A stretch of DNA of 64,000 nucleotides. Source: Shewanella litorisediminis. Its GTDB lineage: Bacteria > Pseudomonadota > Gammaproteobacteria > Enterobacterales > Shewanellaceae. Under the pieces are notes generated by a model. It was not told the DNA's origin. It made no database searches and saw only the letters and a program-made list of their open reading frames with translations. Numbering within the stretch: position 1 is the stretch's first letter; every line of letters begins with the position of its first letter. Shown one piece after another: positions 26,642-36,079 of the stretch. The position numbers were made by a program, and so were the translations under genes. The stretch is taken from assembly GCF_016834455.1 (NCBI RefSeq), contig NZ_CP069213.1, forward strand, positions 2,356,501 through 2,420,500. The letters are read 5' to 3'.

Positions 26642-27598
26642 TTGTATCAGCTTTCTGACACCTTAACAGACTGGATAGTCGAGACAATCGGTGAATCCGT
26701 ATCACGGGTAGATATAAATAACCAGGGTTGGACCAACCTGGTACTTGAAATCAATGGTCGCTGGATGGCAAGACTCCCCAAACCTCTCAGCGACGATGCC
26801 GGTCACGCGCTCACAAGCCGCTATACACTTGAAAAACAGTTGCTGGATACCTTAACTGCATCCATTGGGCGCGATGGCTCAAACAACTTGTCTTCATCGG
26901 TTTTGCCCAAGGTGTATTTAGCTCCGGACAACCTCGAAGTTTGCATGCTCTATCCCAAGCTCGCTGGCAATCCCATCGACTGGCAAAGCGAGCAGATGAA
27001 CGTATCAGGTGCCAAAGCTTACACGCCTCTTGCCGGGGCTTTGGGCGCCTTGCTTGCGAAGCTCCACACCACAAAAATGGCCCATCCACAGTTGGTGGCA
27101 TATCCCTATGGCGACGAAGACTTTCTGGGCGACGTGCTGCCTGCTCTTCACCCTCTGGTGAGCGATGAGACTTATAACAATGCTTACCGTTACTTCTCGA
27201 CAGTACTGGACACATTGAATAGCCAATCCAAGGTATCAGTGAGTCTTTGCCACGGTGACTTCGGTCCGGCCAATATATTGCTCGGCAGCGATTTTCGGCT
27301 CAGTGCTGTACTGGATTTTTCGGATGTGTGCCTGGGTGATGCCGCCATGGACTTCGCCCCGTTATGGCGTCGCAGTCCCAGCCAGTTTATGCACGACTTG
27401 CTGGCAACCTACCGAGAAGTCTCTGGGGAAGATCATTGGCAATCGCTACAGTCACAGACACTCAATAACCGCATCCAATTCCACGCCCTGAGAAAAGCCG
27501 TCTTTGTGGTTTGGTATGGCAAAGGATACGGCTTTGACAATGGGATAACCGGTAGTCTCAATTATCTTAAGCAATATTTCACTCCAGGGCACCCATGA
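26642..27598 (+). CDS. APH-family phosphotransferase
   Basis: The 318-residue kinase-fold protein of the aminoglycoside phosphotransferase family has the catalytic-loop motif SLCHGDFGPANILL (Brenner motif HGD) near 205-218 and the metal-binding segment VLDFSDVCLGD near 228-238. N-terminal strands include TNLVLEINGRWMARLPK. The TTG start has AAGGGG 6-7 bases upstream and leaves a clean gap to the divergent gene; an in-frame ATG 75 bases upstream would overlap that gene. Chromosomal members of this family often phosphorylate sugars, choline or metabolites, so antibiotic resistance should not be assumed. Confidence 0.82.
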   Translation: MYQLSDTLTDWIVETIGESVSRVDINNQGWTNLVLEINGRWMARLPKPLSDDAGHALTSRYTLEKQLLDTLTASIGRDGSNNLSSSVLPKVYLAPDNLEVCMLYPKLAGNPIDWQSEQMNVSGAKAYTPLAGALGALLAKLHTTKMAHPQLVAYPYGDEDFLGDVLPALHPLVSDETYNNAYRYFSTVLDTLNSQSKVSVSLCHGDFGPANILLGSDFRLSAVLDFSDVCLGDAAMDFAPLWRRSPSQFMHDLLATYREVSGEDHWQSLQSQTLNNRIQFHALRKAVFVVWYGKGYGFDNGITGSLNYLKQYFTPGHP

Positions 27599-27656
27599 CA
27601 CCGGAACACCAGCGATAGACGGGTTGCAACCCTGTTCCACCCTTAGCACCGCAAAT

Positions 27657-27683
27657 AAAAAACCGCCTTACGGCGGTTTTTTT
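27657..27683. terminator. Bidirectional terminator between phosphotransferase and TonB receptor genes
   Basis: AAAAAACCGCC-TTAC-GGCGGTTTTTT serves two convergent genes. Confidence 0.9.
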
Positions 27684-27699
27684 AGTTAAGTTCTAAACG

Positions 27700-30477
27700 T
27701 TAGAACTTGTAAGACACTTCTGCACGGTAGGTGGCACCTACACCAGCACCTGGATAGGCGAAGCTGTTGTAGAACGGCCAGCTGTCGTGGGTCACGTCAG
27801 TTTCTGGACGAGTGTTGAAAATGTTTTCAGCACTTACGCTCATGCTCAGGTTGTCGTTGAACTGGTAACCCAGACCCAGGTTAACTGTGTAATAAGGGTC
27901 CAGACGGTCCACTTTCAGCACATCACCGGTCTCAGGATCGTAGTTCTCTGAAGGCTGCTCCCAAAGTGGGATCTGACCAATACGGTCACCACGGATAGCC
28001 ATGGAGAAATCCTGATAGGAGTAGGTCAACACCAGAGAGGTCTTGGAACGTGGCTCTGAGTTATCCTTATCATCACGGATATCTTCCAGCATACTTTCAT
28101 CAGTTGCCTGATACTTGGTGTGCAGGATGTGCGTCCAGTTCAGGGTTGCACCGAAGTCACCGATTTCAGTAGACAGTTTGTAGTGGATAGAGGCATCCAG
28201 ACCGTCCTGCTGATACTGGGACTTGTTCACTGGCGTGGTGTTGATACCGGTCAGTTCACCTTCGTTTGGAGCACCGACGGCGCCACGGCCGACCTTGTCC
28301 TGGTTGGCCATACACTCGGCACTGGACGGATCTTTACCATTCAGACCATACTTACAGTCATACTCGAGGTCCATGATAGCCTGTGCGCTTTCATCACCGA
28401 TGATGTCTTCCAGCTTGATGCTGTAGTAATCCAGGGTGAAGCTCAGGTTCTCGATTGGCTCGGCAACGATACCGATACCCCAGTTGGTACCACTTTCTTC
28501 TTCCAGGGTCGTGCTACCTGAACGGCTACCTTTGAAACTGCTGGAATTACAGTTAGATTCGCTCGGTACGAATGATGGATCATCATCGTAGTCGTTTACG
28601 CGGCAATCAATCCAGTCGTAGGTGCTTGAGTAGAAACCACTGTTACCGGCAAACACGTAGTGCATGTCTGGCGCACGGAAGCTCTGCCCCCAGGTACCAC
28701 GGAACATCAGCTCATCCATTGGCTTATAGGTAACAGCAACAGATGGTGACAAACGGCCACCCACGTCAGTGGTAGCGTCGTCGTAGCGGTCATAACGGCC
28801 AGCCAGTGTCACATCCAAACCGTCCAGCACAGGTACCAGCACTTCCAGACCTACTGCATAACGGTCACGATCACCGCCACCTTCAGTACCGGTCAGACCA
28901 TACCAACCCAGACCTTCAGTGTTGAGAGTACGGTCGTCCTGGATGAGGTCGTAGCCCTGCTTGTTGTACTCAGCGATAGCTGCAAAGCCTACAGCACCGG
29001 CAGGCATATCAAACAGGTCACCGCTGATTTCAGCAGAGAAAGTACGTGAATAAGAGTCAGCAGTGATGAGCTGGGTGCCCAGCACGGCATCACGAACATC
29101 CTGGGTGATTACGTCGTAGATACCGACTTTACCGGCACCATTGTACAGGCCATATGGGTTATCAATTTCACCAAGGAAGTACTCTGCAACGGCCTCTTCT
29201 TTCAGCCAATCACGACGGCTTTCATAGTCCATGCGTGACTCTGAGTAGTACACTTTCCAGTCGTAGTTATCGGCGATAACGCCTTTCAGACCCAGGGTAA
29301 CGTTAGCACTGGCTTCCTCAAACTCGGTCTTACGCTGGCCCATCTCATCGAAAGAGAAGATACGCTGATGCAGCACGTAGTCGCGGGTACCATAGTTACC
29401 GGAACCGTCAGGGGTATTCACGAACAAGTCTTCACTGAAGAAATGGCGAGAACCATATACACCAGATTCCATCTGAGAGTACATGACATCGGCAAAGCCG
29501 CTCAAACTGTCAGAGAAATCATAGGTGCCTGAAAAATAAGCTGAAATATTTTCACGTTCGTTTTTGATGGTGTTATCACCTGTGGTATCTACACCACAGT
29601 ATTTACCGAAGTTGGCACGATCTGCGTAAACATAGCCAGAGCCGGTGGCCGCACAGGTCTCTGCACCTGGGTCACGGTATGTTCTGGCCCGGCGATCCAA
29701 AACCAGGATACCCCTTGAAAGAGGTGAGGCACCAGCAGGGTTATCATCTACCGAGTCCATGAAGTCACGGTCGCGGGCGTAGATAGGATCCTGCTTGGAG
29801 TATTCCACTGCAGCGGTCACTGAGTAGTTGGAGCCTACTGCACCAGTAGTCAGAGAGAAGCGGCTCTGATCGCCACCACCGTCTTTGGTGGTACCCATCA
29901 TGGCAGACACAGTGGTGGACTCAACACCTTTCTTCAAAATGATGTTCACAACACCCGCTACGGCGTCTGAACCGTAGATGGCAGAAGAACCCTGAGTTAC
30001 TACTTCGATACGGTCAATAGCAGCAAATGGAATGCCATTAAGGTTTACGAAGTTACTTTTACCGTTATATGGGGTTGGGTTTTCTGCGATGCGACGACCG
30101 TTCAGGAGCACCAGAGTGTATCCTGGGCCAAAACCACGCAGGTCGATTACGTCGGCGTTAGGGGTAAAACCACCCTGAGCACCGAATTCGTTACCCTGCA
30201 CGGTACCAGTGTTTTGTGACAGGCCCTGCAGTGCGTCAAATGCAGTGATAAAGCCCTGATCTTTCATGTCATCTGCGGTGATCACAGTAACAGGCGTTGC
30301 AATTTCCATATCAGTACGGCTAATACGGGAACCCGTTACTTCAATTCGTTCGACTTTCTCTTCCTCTACAGAAGTCGTGTTTACCTCTTCTGCAGCGATA
30401 GCGCCAACGGACAGACCGAGTGTGGCTGAAAACAGCCCCAAACGCACGGCCGTGGAAAGTTGTGTTGCCTTGAACAT
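27700..30477 (-). CDS. TonB-dependent outer-membrane receptor
   Basis: This 925-residue outer-membrane beta-barrel imports a large substrate using the TonB-ExbBD proton-motive machinery. The signal peptide ends near residue 29 (GAIAAEE). The plug domain (about 45-190) contains VERIEVTGSRI, VITADDMKDQGF, DLRGFGPGYTLVLLNGRR and SSAIYGSDAVAGVVNIILKK. The barrel fills the rest and ends in the aromatic YRAEVSYKF, fitting BAM recognition. GGAGG lies 5 bases before the ATG. It is divergent from a secreted S9 peptidase, which suggests peptides or a peptide-linked nutrient as cargo rather than iron. No sigma/anti-sigma pair is adjacent and no Fur box was seen. Confidence 0.93.
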   Translation of the reverse strand: MFKATQLSTAVRLGLFSATLGLSVGAIAAEEVNTTSVEEEKVERIEVTGSRISRTDMEIATPVTVITADDMKDQGFITAFDALQGLSQNTGTVQGNEFGAQGGFTPNADVIDLRGFGPGYTLVLLNGRRIAENPTPYNGKSNFVNLNGIPFAAIDRIEVVTQGSSAIYGSDAVAGVVNIILKKGVESTTVSAMMGTTKDGGGDQSRFSLTTGAVGSNYSVTAAVEYSKQDPIYARDRDFMDSVDDNPAGASPLSRGILVLDRRARTYRDPGAETCAATGSGYVYADRANFGKYCGVDTTGDNTIKNERENISAYFSGTYDFSDSLSGFADVMYSQMESGVYGSRHFFSEDLFVNTPDGSGNYGTRDYVLHQRIFSFDEMGQRKTEFEEASANVTLGLKGVIADNYDWKVYYSESRMDYESRRDWLKEEAVAEYFLGEIDNPYGLYNGAGKVGIYDVITQDVRDAVLGTQLITADSYSRTFSAEISGDLFDMPAGAVGFAAIAEYNKQGYDLIQDDRTLNTEGLGWYGLTGTEGGGDRDRYAVGLEVLVPVLDGLDVTLAGRYDRYDDATTDVGGRLSPSVAVTYKPMDELMFRGTWGQSFRAPDMHYVFAGNSGFYSSTYDWIDCRVNDYDDDPSFVPSESNCNSSSFKGSRSGSTTLEEESGTNWGIGIVAEPIENLSFTLDYYSIKLEDIIGDESAQAIMDLEYDCKYGLNGKDPSSAECMANQDKVGRGAVGAPNEGELTGINTTPVNKSQYQQDGLDASIHYKLSTEIGDFGATLNWTHILHTKYQATDESMLEDIRDDKDNSEPRSKTSLVLTYSYQDFSMAIRGDRIGQIPLWEQPSENYDPETGDVLKVDRLDPYYTVNLGLGYQFNDNLSMSVSAENIFNTRPETDVTHDSWPFYNSFAYPGAGVGATYRAEVSYKF

Positions 30478-30718
30478 TAAGCCTCCTTGTCACAAAAACT
30501 ACCTAGCCTGATCATTCAAATCCCCGGACCAACTAGCGTGACTGATTTATATTTAAATTTATAGTTTTCAGTACGGTATAAACGATTGAAATTTATTGTA
30601 TTTCGTTTCCCAAATGTTACCATTTGGTTGTTTCCGCGCTCTAACGTTATCAATTGTTATAACGATTGTAAATAGCAAGGAATATTTTACAATCAGCTAA
30701 CATAAGGGAGTACCAAAA
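30478..30718. promoter_or_regulatory. Operator region between TonB receptor and S9 peptidase
   Basis: The region carries two inverted repeats, CCAAATG-TTAC-CATTTGG (30610-30627) and CGTTAT-N8-ATAACG (30645-30664). AACGATTG is directly repeated at 30581-30588 and 30661-30668, exactly 80 bases apart. This is denser than chance in 241 bases and suggests binding of at least one regulator that controls both genes. Confidence 0.5.
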
Positions 30719-32710
30719 TTGACTAGTAAAAGGAAATTCACTAATTCAATCAGCTCATTAGCATTGATTAGCGCTGCTTTTGGCTGCTTCGCCGAACAAT
30801 CGAATTCGGCTATTTCGGTGGAAGGTTTTGCCAAACATGCAATGTTCTCCGCCGTAAAAACCTCACCTAAAGGCGACTACCTTGCCGCAACCTATCCTTA
30901 TGAAGACCACAAACGTCTGGCCATCATAGATACGAAGACCAAGAAAATTACCTGTCAGTTTTTCTTCCGCTCTGACGAGTCGGTTGCATCTTTCTGGTGG
31001 GCGAACGATGAAAGGGTTGTAATGTCCATCTCCAAGCAATTGGGGCAGTATTCACAGCCTTTTGGTACCGGGGAACTCTTTGCCGGTAACGCGGATTGCA
31101 GTAAGAGAGAACAGATATTTGGCTCTCGAAATAATGATCTTGCCGGTGCTCAAGTCGAAGACTTGCTGCTGACCGACAAGGACAACATTCTGATTTCGTC
31201 TGCGCTGGAGAAACGCTCTTACTCCAACCTGTATAAGCTGAACATCTATACCGGTAAGAAAGTACTGGTAGAGCGTGCCACCCATGAGAATGCCAGCATA
31301 GTGCTTGATAACAACAAGCAATGGCGTGTATCTCAGTCGTACAAGACGGAGCGTCAGGGGCTGCTGAAGAGTGAAGCTTCGGGTGAGATGGTGACCTACT
31401 ATCGCCATACACCGGACTCTGAATGGAAAGAAATATCCATTGTCGATATGAGCCGGGAGAGTGCCAAGGGCACTACCGCTATCGTAGGCTTTAATGCAAC
31501 CAGTGACAAAATGTATCTGCTCAGTAACGTTGAGCATAGCCAAAAAGGGCTGTATGAATATGATTTGGCCACTGGCAAGCAAAAGCTTGTATATAAAAAC
31601 GATGTAGTAGATGCACAGCCCTTCTTCAATAGGTACTTCGATGCCAACGGCAACCAAATCTCTGAAGTTGTGGGTGCACTTGTTCACGAAGGGAAACCCA
31701 AAGTCGTTTTCTTTGACGAAGATTCTGCGTTTGCAAAGGAGTTTCGTGCGCTTGAAGCAAGCTTCCCTCAGGACGCCGTATTTATTACTTCATCTACCGC
31801 CGACAACAACACCTGGATACTGACCACAGCATCTGATGTGAACCCAGGCGAGTTTTATTCTTACGATCGTGTGAATAAAAAGATTGCCTACGTCGCGTCA
31901 TCCAAGCCATGGATTGACAAAGCCAAGATGTCGCACAAAGAGCCGGTCAGCTTTAAAGCAAGGGATGGATTAACCGTCCACGGTTATCTGACAGTTCCAC
32001 GCGGCAAAGAGGCCAAAGATCTGCCTCTCATTGTGCACCCTCACGGCGGCCCGCACGGTCCTCGTGATTACTGGTTCTATGATGATGAAGTTCAGGTGTA
32101 TGCCAGCGCGGGTTACGCTGTACTGCAGGTAGATTTCCGAGGCTCAGGTGGATACGGTCGTGAGTTTGAAGACATGGGCTTTGGCCAATGGGGCAAGGAG
32201 ATGCAGGACGACCTGACCGACGCAACCCTGTGGGCCATCGACAAGGGTATCGCCAATAAAGACAAAATTTGTATGTCCGGTGCCAGTTATGGTGGCTATG
32301 CCTCTCTGATGGCAGTGGTAAAAGAACCGGATCTCTACAAGTGTGCAATTGGATATGTGGGCGTGTACGATCTACCGTTGATGTTCGAAAAAGGAAACGT
32401 TGCTGAACGCCTCGGCTGGGGTAAAAGGTACATGGAACAGGCATTTGGTGGCTCAGAAGAAGAAATGAAGAAAGCTTCTCCGGCTCACAATGCTGACAAA
32501 ATCAAAGCCGGTGTGTTCCTGGTTCACGGCGGTCGTGACGAACAGGCCCATTACGATAATGCCATCGTGATGAGAAAGGCGTTACAAAAAGTCGGTAAGG
32601 AACCCAAATGGTTGTGGAAAGAAACCGAAGCACACGGTTTCTATGATGAAGACAACCGCGAAGAACTGTTCAACGAAATGTTATCTTTCCTCAAACAGTA
32701 TTTGAACTGA
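30719..32710 (+). CDS. Secreted S9 family peptidase (prolyl oligopeptidase type)
   Basis: The 663-residue serine peptidase has an N-terminal signal peptide (hydrophobic about 10-24), so it acts in the periplasm or outside. A seven-bladed propeller (about 40-400) precedes the alpha/beta-hydrolase catalytic domain (about 410-660). Catalytic residues are S523 in GASYGGYASLMAV, the Asp of VHGGRDEQAHYDNA and the His of EAHGFYDEDNREE. HPHGGPHGPRDYWFY forms the oxyanion region. The start is a TTG with AAGGGAG 9 bases upstream. It is divergent from the TonB-dependent receptor and probably digests the peptides that it imports. It may be a dipeptidyl- or oligopeptidase; acylaminoacyl peptidase cannot be excluded. 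Confidence 0.92.
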   Translation: MTSKRKFTNSISSLALISAAFGCFAEQSNSAISVEGFAKHAMFSAVKTSPKGDYLAATYPYEDHKRLAIIDTKTKKITCQFFFRSDESVASFWWANDERVVMSISKQLGQYSQPFGTGELFAGNADCSKREQIFGSRNNDLAGAQVEDLLLTDKDNILISSALEKRSYSNLYKLNIYTGKKVLVERATHENASIVLDNNKQWRVSQSYKTERQGLLKSEASGEMVTYYRHTPDSEWKEISIVDMSRESAKGTTAIVGFNATSDKMYLLSNVEHSQKGLYEYDLATGKQKLVYKNDVVDAQPFFNRYFDANGNQISEVVGALVHEGKPKVVFFDEDSAFAKEFRALEASFPQDAVFITSSTADNNTWILTTASDVNPGEFYSYDRVNKKIAYVASSKPWIDKAKMSHKEPVSFKARDGLTVHGYLTVPRGKEAKDLPLIVHPHGGPHGPRDYWFYDDEVQVYASAGYAVLQVDFRGSGGYGREFEDMGFGQWGKEMQDDLTDATLWAIDKGIANKDKICMSGASYGGYASLMAVVKEPDLYKCAIGYVGVYDLPLMFEKGNVAERLGWGKRYMEQAFGGSEEEMKKASPAHNADKIKAGVFLVHGGRDEQAHYDNAIVMRKALQKVGKEPKWLWKETEAHGFYDEDNREELFNEMLSFLKQYLN

Positions 32711-32716
32711 TAACCA

Positions 32717-32756
32717 CAATAAAAAAGGCCGACTCATAGTCGGCCTTTTTTTATTG
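32717..32756. terminator. Bidirectional terminator between S9 peptidase and slyD
   Basis: A long stem with core GGCCGACT/AGTCGGCC and a three-base loop has A and T tracts on both sides, close to the stops of two convergent genes. Confidence 0.92.
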
Positions 32757-32762
32757 ATTGCA

Positions 32763-33245
32763 TCAGTGCTGATGGCCACCAACACCATGGGCGTGGCCAT
32801 GGGCAATTTCTTCTGCACTGGCTTCACGGGCATCGACGATTTCGATATCAAACGTCAGTTCACGTCCTGCCAATGGGTGGTTGATATCCACGGTGACCAT
32901 AAACTTACCCACCTTAACCACTGTCACCTGGCGCTGCCCCTGATCGGTGTTCACTATGGCACGCATGCCGGGTTTCCAAACCTTGGCACCCAACAAGTGC
33001 TTGGATGGGACACGCTGCTCGGCATTTTCGATACGCTCGCCATAGGTTTCGCTGGCAGGCAGGGTCACGCTGAACTTGTCACCCACCTTTTTGCCTGCAA
33101 TGGCATTTTCAACGCCGGGCATCATGTTGTCGTGGCCGTGCAGGTAAGCGATCGGGTCGTGCCCCTCGTTGGTTTCAATCACTTCGCCTTTCTCGTCACG
33201 CAGGGTGTAGTTGAACTGCACCACCAGATCGTCTTTGATTTCCAT
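32763..33245 (-). CDS. slyD: FKBP-type peptidyl-prolyl isomerase SlyD
   Basis: This 160-residue cytoplasmic prolyl isomerase and metallochaperone has an FKBP domain at 1-70 and 120-140 (MEIKDDLVVQFNYTLRDEKGEVIETN, MMPGVENAIAGKKVGDKFSVTLPA). The inserted IF chaperone domain lies at about 72-120. The short tail is His-rich, HGHAHGVGGHQH, for nickel binding as in SlyD. The ATG at 33245 has a TAGGA site 7 bases upstream. The tail is shorter than the E. coli one, which also has Cys residues. Loosely similar SlpA/FkpB lacks the His tail. Confidence 0.92.
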   Translation of the reverse strand: MEIKDDLVVQFNYTLRDEKGEVIETNEGHDPIAYLHGHDNMMPGVENAIAGKKVGDKFSVTLPASETYGERIENAEQRVPSKHLLGAKVWKPGMRAIVNTDQGQRQVTVVKVGKFMVTVDINHPLAGRELTFDIEIVDAREASAEEIAHGHAHGVGGHQH

Positions 33246-33368
33246 GAATAGTCCTAGTGTCATTAATAAAAACCGCAGGAGCTTAGCAAAGAAGCGCCCT
33301 GCCCTCCAGCCTTATCGGATAAGGGATGATGGGTACGCCATGGGTCAGCTTGCCATCACCATTGAACC

Positions 33369-34241
33369 TCAGCGGCTGTGAGCCCCCGGCACTATGCTGC
33401 TGTGCTCTAGATCACCCAAAACCTGGAGGTTTTGCAGTGCCAATTGGCACACACCCGAGCTGATTTGATGCCTCGCACTGCAATCAACACTCCACTGGCG
33501 CAGTAAATAACCGGCAAGCGCCGCACGGCAGCTGATTTCCAACACGCCATTCTCCATGCCGTAGTCCAGCTCTATGGCCTCGGGGTACTTGAGAGAAGGG
33601 TGAGGGATCAGTTTAAGACAAAGCTGCCTCTGCCAGTGGGCGTCGGCCTCGCTGCGTTCGTGCTGCACCACGGGTTCACCAAAACCGCCGATGGATTTGA
33701 TTCGGTTAATCACAAAGTCGGTAAATTGTTGATTGAGTCTGTCATAGGCGCGTACATGCCAGCGCTGGCCATTATTCACCAGCGCATGGGGCACGATTTC
33801 GCGGCTGGTTTCACCGGATGAGGTAGACACATAGCGAACCTTGAGTGAGGCATTCGCCTGAATGGCACGCATCACGGCAGCCACAATTTCCGGCTCAGGG
33901 TGAATAAGCGCCACCGCATCAAAACAAATTTCACTGGGATTTTTGGGATGGGACAAACCATCACCAAACCCCTGGGCAAGGCCGTGCAGAATGACTGCAG
34001 GGTCGTGGGGGAACAGGGCTTTAAACCCGGGTTGACGGTGATAACGCTTGGTTTGGTGCACGAGTTGCATATTATCAGGGGCAAGTTCGCGATACAGCGC
34101 AAAGTCACGGGTGGCTGCGGCAAGACCAGTGGCAAAGCGACTTATCAGATCCTGACGACTTATCTCACCAAAATACTGCAAACTGAAATCGATAAAGGCC
34201 AGACGCTGTCGCTGGCCGTGGCTTAACTCTTCCAACGGCAT
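33369..34241 (-). CDS. WYL-domain transcriptional regulator, BrxR/CapW-like
   Basis: The 290-residue protein has an N-terminal winged helix at about 8-65 (RQRLAFIDFSLQYFGEISRQDLISRFATGLAAATRDFALYRELAPDNM), a WYL domain at about 120-200 (IQANASLKVRYVSTSSGE, PHALVNNGQRWHVRAYD) and a C-terminal WCX-like part. This layout and N-terminal sequence resemble regulators that sit beside phage-defence loci such as BREX and CBASS (BrxR, CapW). AAGGAG lies 6 bases before the ATG. No defence gene is near: its neighbours are a lytic transglycosylase and slyD. It is 58 bases after the transglycosylase stop. It could sense a nucleic-acid ligand through the WYL domain. Confidence 0.85.
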   Translation of the reverse strand: MPLEELSHGQRQRLAFIDFSLQYFGEISRQDLISRFATGLAAATRDFALYRELAPDNMQLVHQTKRYHRQPGFKALFPHDPAVILHGLAQGFGDGLSHPKNPSEICFDAVALIHPEPEIVAAVMRAIQANASLKVRYVSTSSGETSREIVPHALVNNGQRWHVRAYDRLNQQFTDFVINRIKSIGGFGEPVVQHERSEADAHWQRQLCLKLIPHPSLKYPEAIELDYGMENGVLEISCRAALAGYLLRQWSVDCSARHQISSGVCQLALQNLQVLGDLEHSSIVPGAHSR

Positions 34242-34299
34242 GGGGCACTCCTTGTTATGAGAATGCCCCGAAGTTACGCCTGAGCCATCCAGGATGCAA

Positions 34300-35505
34300 T
34301 CATTTTGAGCTGATTGCTGCGACATCTAACCCAAGGGCGTTAAGTGTCGCATCGTCTGCGAAACCATCAGGCACCAGTTTGTTGCGCTTCTGAAAATCAC
34401 GGATTGCGGCCGCCGTTTTGCTGCCGATAATGCCATCTGCGGCGCCTATATCGTACCCCAGCTCAATCAACTTTTGTTGCATGGCTTTGAGACCATCCCG
34501 GGTTCTTCTTGGCTGGTCAGGTGGCGCGACCTTAAGGGGCTTTGCCCCATTAATGCGGTCTGCCAGACGCCCCACGGCGAGCGCATAGAACTCAGAGCGG
34601 TTCCAACGCTGAATAACCTCAAAATTGCTGTATCCCAAAAATGCGGGGCCAGTATGCCCAGCCGGCAGATAAAGTGCAGCATCCATAGGCGCTGTGGGAA
34701 TAGGATGACCAAAGACTGTGGTTAACCCCAGCGCCTGCCACTCTGAGAGCGGTTTACGATGTTCTCTGCCAAGGCTTTCATAATCATAATTTTTTGGCAG
34801 CAGCACTTCCCTGCCCCAACGTTCGTTGCGCTGCCAACCAAGCTGCATCAAAAAGTTGGCCGCTGAACTTAAAGCATCTTCTGTGCTGTTCCACAAATCC
34901 ACCTTACCATCGCCATCGCCGTCCACCGCATAGGTCAGATAGGTAGTTGGCATAAACTGCGTATGCCCCATGGCGCCAGCCCAGGAGCCAACCATGCCAT
35001 CAAAGGGCAAGCCAAACTTATCGCCAAGCCTCAGGGCCTGCAGCAATTCCTGGGTAAAATACTGGCTGCGGCGGGTGTCACAGGCCAGCGTCGCCAGTGC
35101 ATCCAGTACCGGCATCTTGCCTTTGTAGCCGCCAAAGTTGGTTTCAAGCCCCCAAAATGCCAACAGGTACTGGGGGGGCACTCCGTACTCTCTTTGCAGT
35201 TTGTTCAGCAAGGCTCCGTGGGTTTTCAGCAGTTTTTGCCCTTCCGAAATCCTGCGCTCAGTAACTCTTTTATTAAAGTAATCGGCAAAGGTTTGGGTAA
35301 ATTCCGGTTGGCTTCGGTCAAGCTCTACGACGCGTTGTAATGGTTTTACGCTGTCGAGTGCCGCAATACTGCTGGGCGAGATGCCTGCACTCTGGGCATC
35401 CACTTTAATATCGGCAATACATTGTTCAAACGTGCGGGGTTCGGCACCAGCTGAGAATACAGTGAGAATACTCAGTGACGAGACGAAGATGAGTGGGTAC
35501 TTCAA
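34300..35505 (-). CDS. MltB-family lytic murein transglycosylase
   Basis: This 401-residue cell-wall enzyme cleaves the glycan strand to give 1,6-anhydro-muramyl ends. A signal peptide (about 1-21, cleaved near FSAGAEP) sends it to the periplasm. There is no lipobox, unlike E. coli MltB. The SLT_2 domain (about 30-325) holds the catalytic Glu in FWGLETNFGGYKGK, with GAMGHTQFMPTTYL and a VDGDGDGKVDLWNS calcium-loop-like stretch. A C-terminal PG_binding_1 domain (about 335-395) contains LIELGYDIGAADGIIGSKTAAAIRDFQKRNKL. It is divergent from the DUF2750 gene and upstream of the WYL regulator. Confidence 0.93.
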   Translation of the reverse strand: MKYPLIFVSSLSILTVFSAGAEPRTFEQCIADIKVDAQSAGISPSSIAALDSVKPLQRVVELDRSQPEFTQTFADYFNKRVTERRISEGQKLLKTHGALLNKLQREYGVPPQYLLAFWGLETNFGGYKGKMPVLDALATLACDTRRSQYFTQELLQALRLGDKFGLPFDGMVGSWAGAMGHTQFMPTTYLTYAVDGDGDGKVDLWNSTEDALSSAANFLMQLGWQRNERWGREVLLPKNYDYESLGREHRKPLSEWQALGLTTVFGHPIPTAPMDAALYLPAGHTGPAFLGYSNFEVIQRWNRSEFYALAVGRLADRINGAKPLKVAPPDQPRRTRDGLKAMQQKLIELGYDIGAADGIIGSKTAAAIRDFQKRNKLVPDGFADDATLNALGLDVAAISSK

Positions 35506-35719
35506 GACGTCGACTCCTTTAGTCGTGCCTGGTCAGGCCGGGTGGCAAAAGAAAAGAACTCAGGCGAGCCCTCATCGTGCACCAAGGCAAGGCGCAAGGC
35601 AACCGACTGGCGATTTTTCTGCGATTCTGTGGCTAAAGCCGCATCAAAATAGAGAAAATCCTTGGGTTTGCGAGACCATCGCATATAATCAAGCGAACAT
35701 CTAAAGCAGAGAACCAACT

Positions 35720-36079
35720 ATGACCGACATGAATCCAAAACTCAGCAGTTTTATTGACAATATCAAAGAGTCCCAGTTGCTTTGGGGCCTGATGGATGCC
35801 GATGGCGAAGGCTGGGTAGTCTGTGATTCCAGCGAGTACGAGGACACAGACGTGATGCCTTTGTGGTCCAGCGAAGCCAATGCACAAAAGCATTGCTGCG
35901 ACGAATGGGCAGACTACAAAGCCACTGCTATTTCCCTGGTCGAGTTTCTCGAGTATTGGGTTGAAGACCTGAACCACGATGGCGTGCTCATCGGCGTTGA
36001 CTGGGAGGCCGACGAAGATTGTATGGAGGTTGACCCTATCGATTTGGCTCAGGATCTCGCCGAGATTGAAGCTGAGTGA
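35720..36079 (+). CDS. DUF2750 domain protein
   Basis: The 119-residue acidic protein matches the DUF2750 pattern: DGEGWVVCDS, VMPLWSSEANAQKHCCDEW, ISLVEFLEYWVEDLNHDGVLIGVDW. Family function is unknown; members are small, soluble and common in gammaproteobacteria. Its stop overlaps the GTG start of the next gene, so the two are translationally coupled and probably work together. It is divergent from the mltB-type gene. No membrane segment or catalytic motif is evident. Confidence 0.8.
   Translation: MTDMNPKLSSFIDNIKESQLLWGLMDADGEGWVVCDSSEYEDTDVMPLWSSEANAQKHCCDEWADYKATAISLVEFLEYWVEDLNHDGVLIGVDWEADEDCMEVDPIDLAQDLAEIEAE

Noticed and set aside
26642..27598. Antibiotic-resistance aminoglycoside kinase
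   Set aside because: The fold is shared by many metabolic kinases, and nothing nearby suggests resistance or transfer.
27700..30477. Iron-siderophore receptor
   Set aside because: No Fur box, no sigma/anti-sigma signalling genes and no iron-related neighbour; the divergent peptidase points elsewhere.
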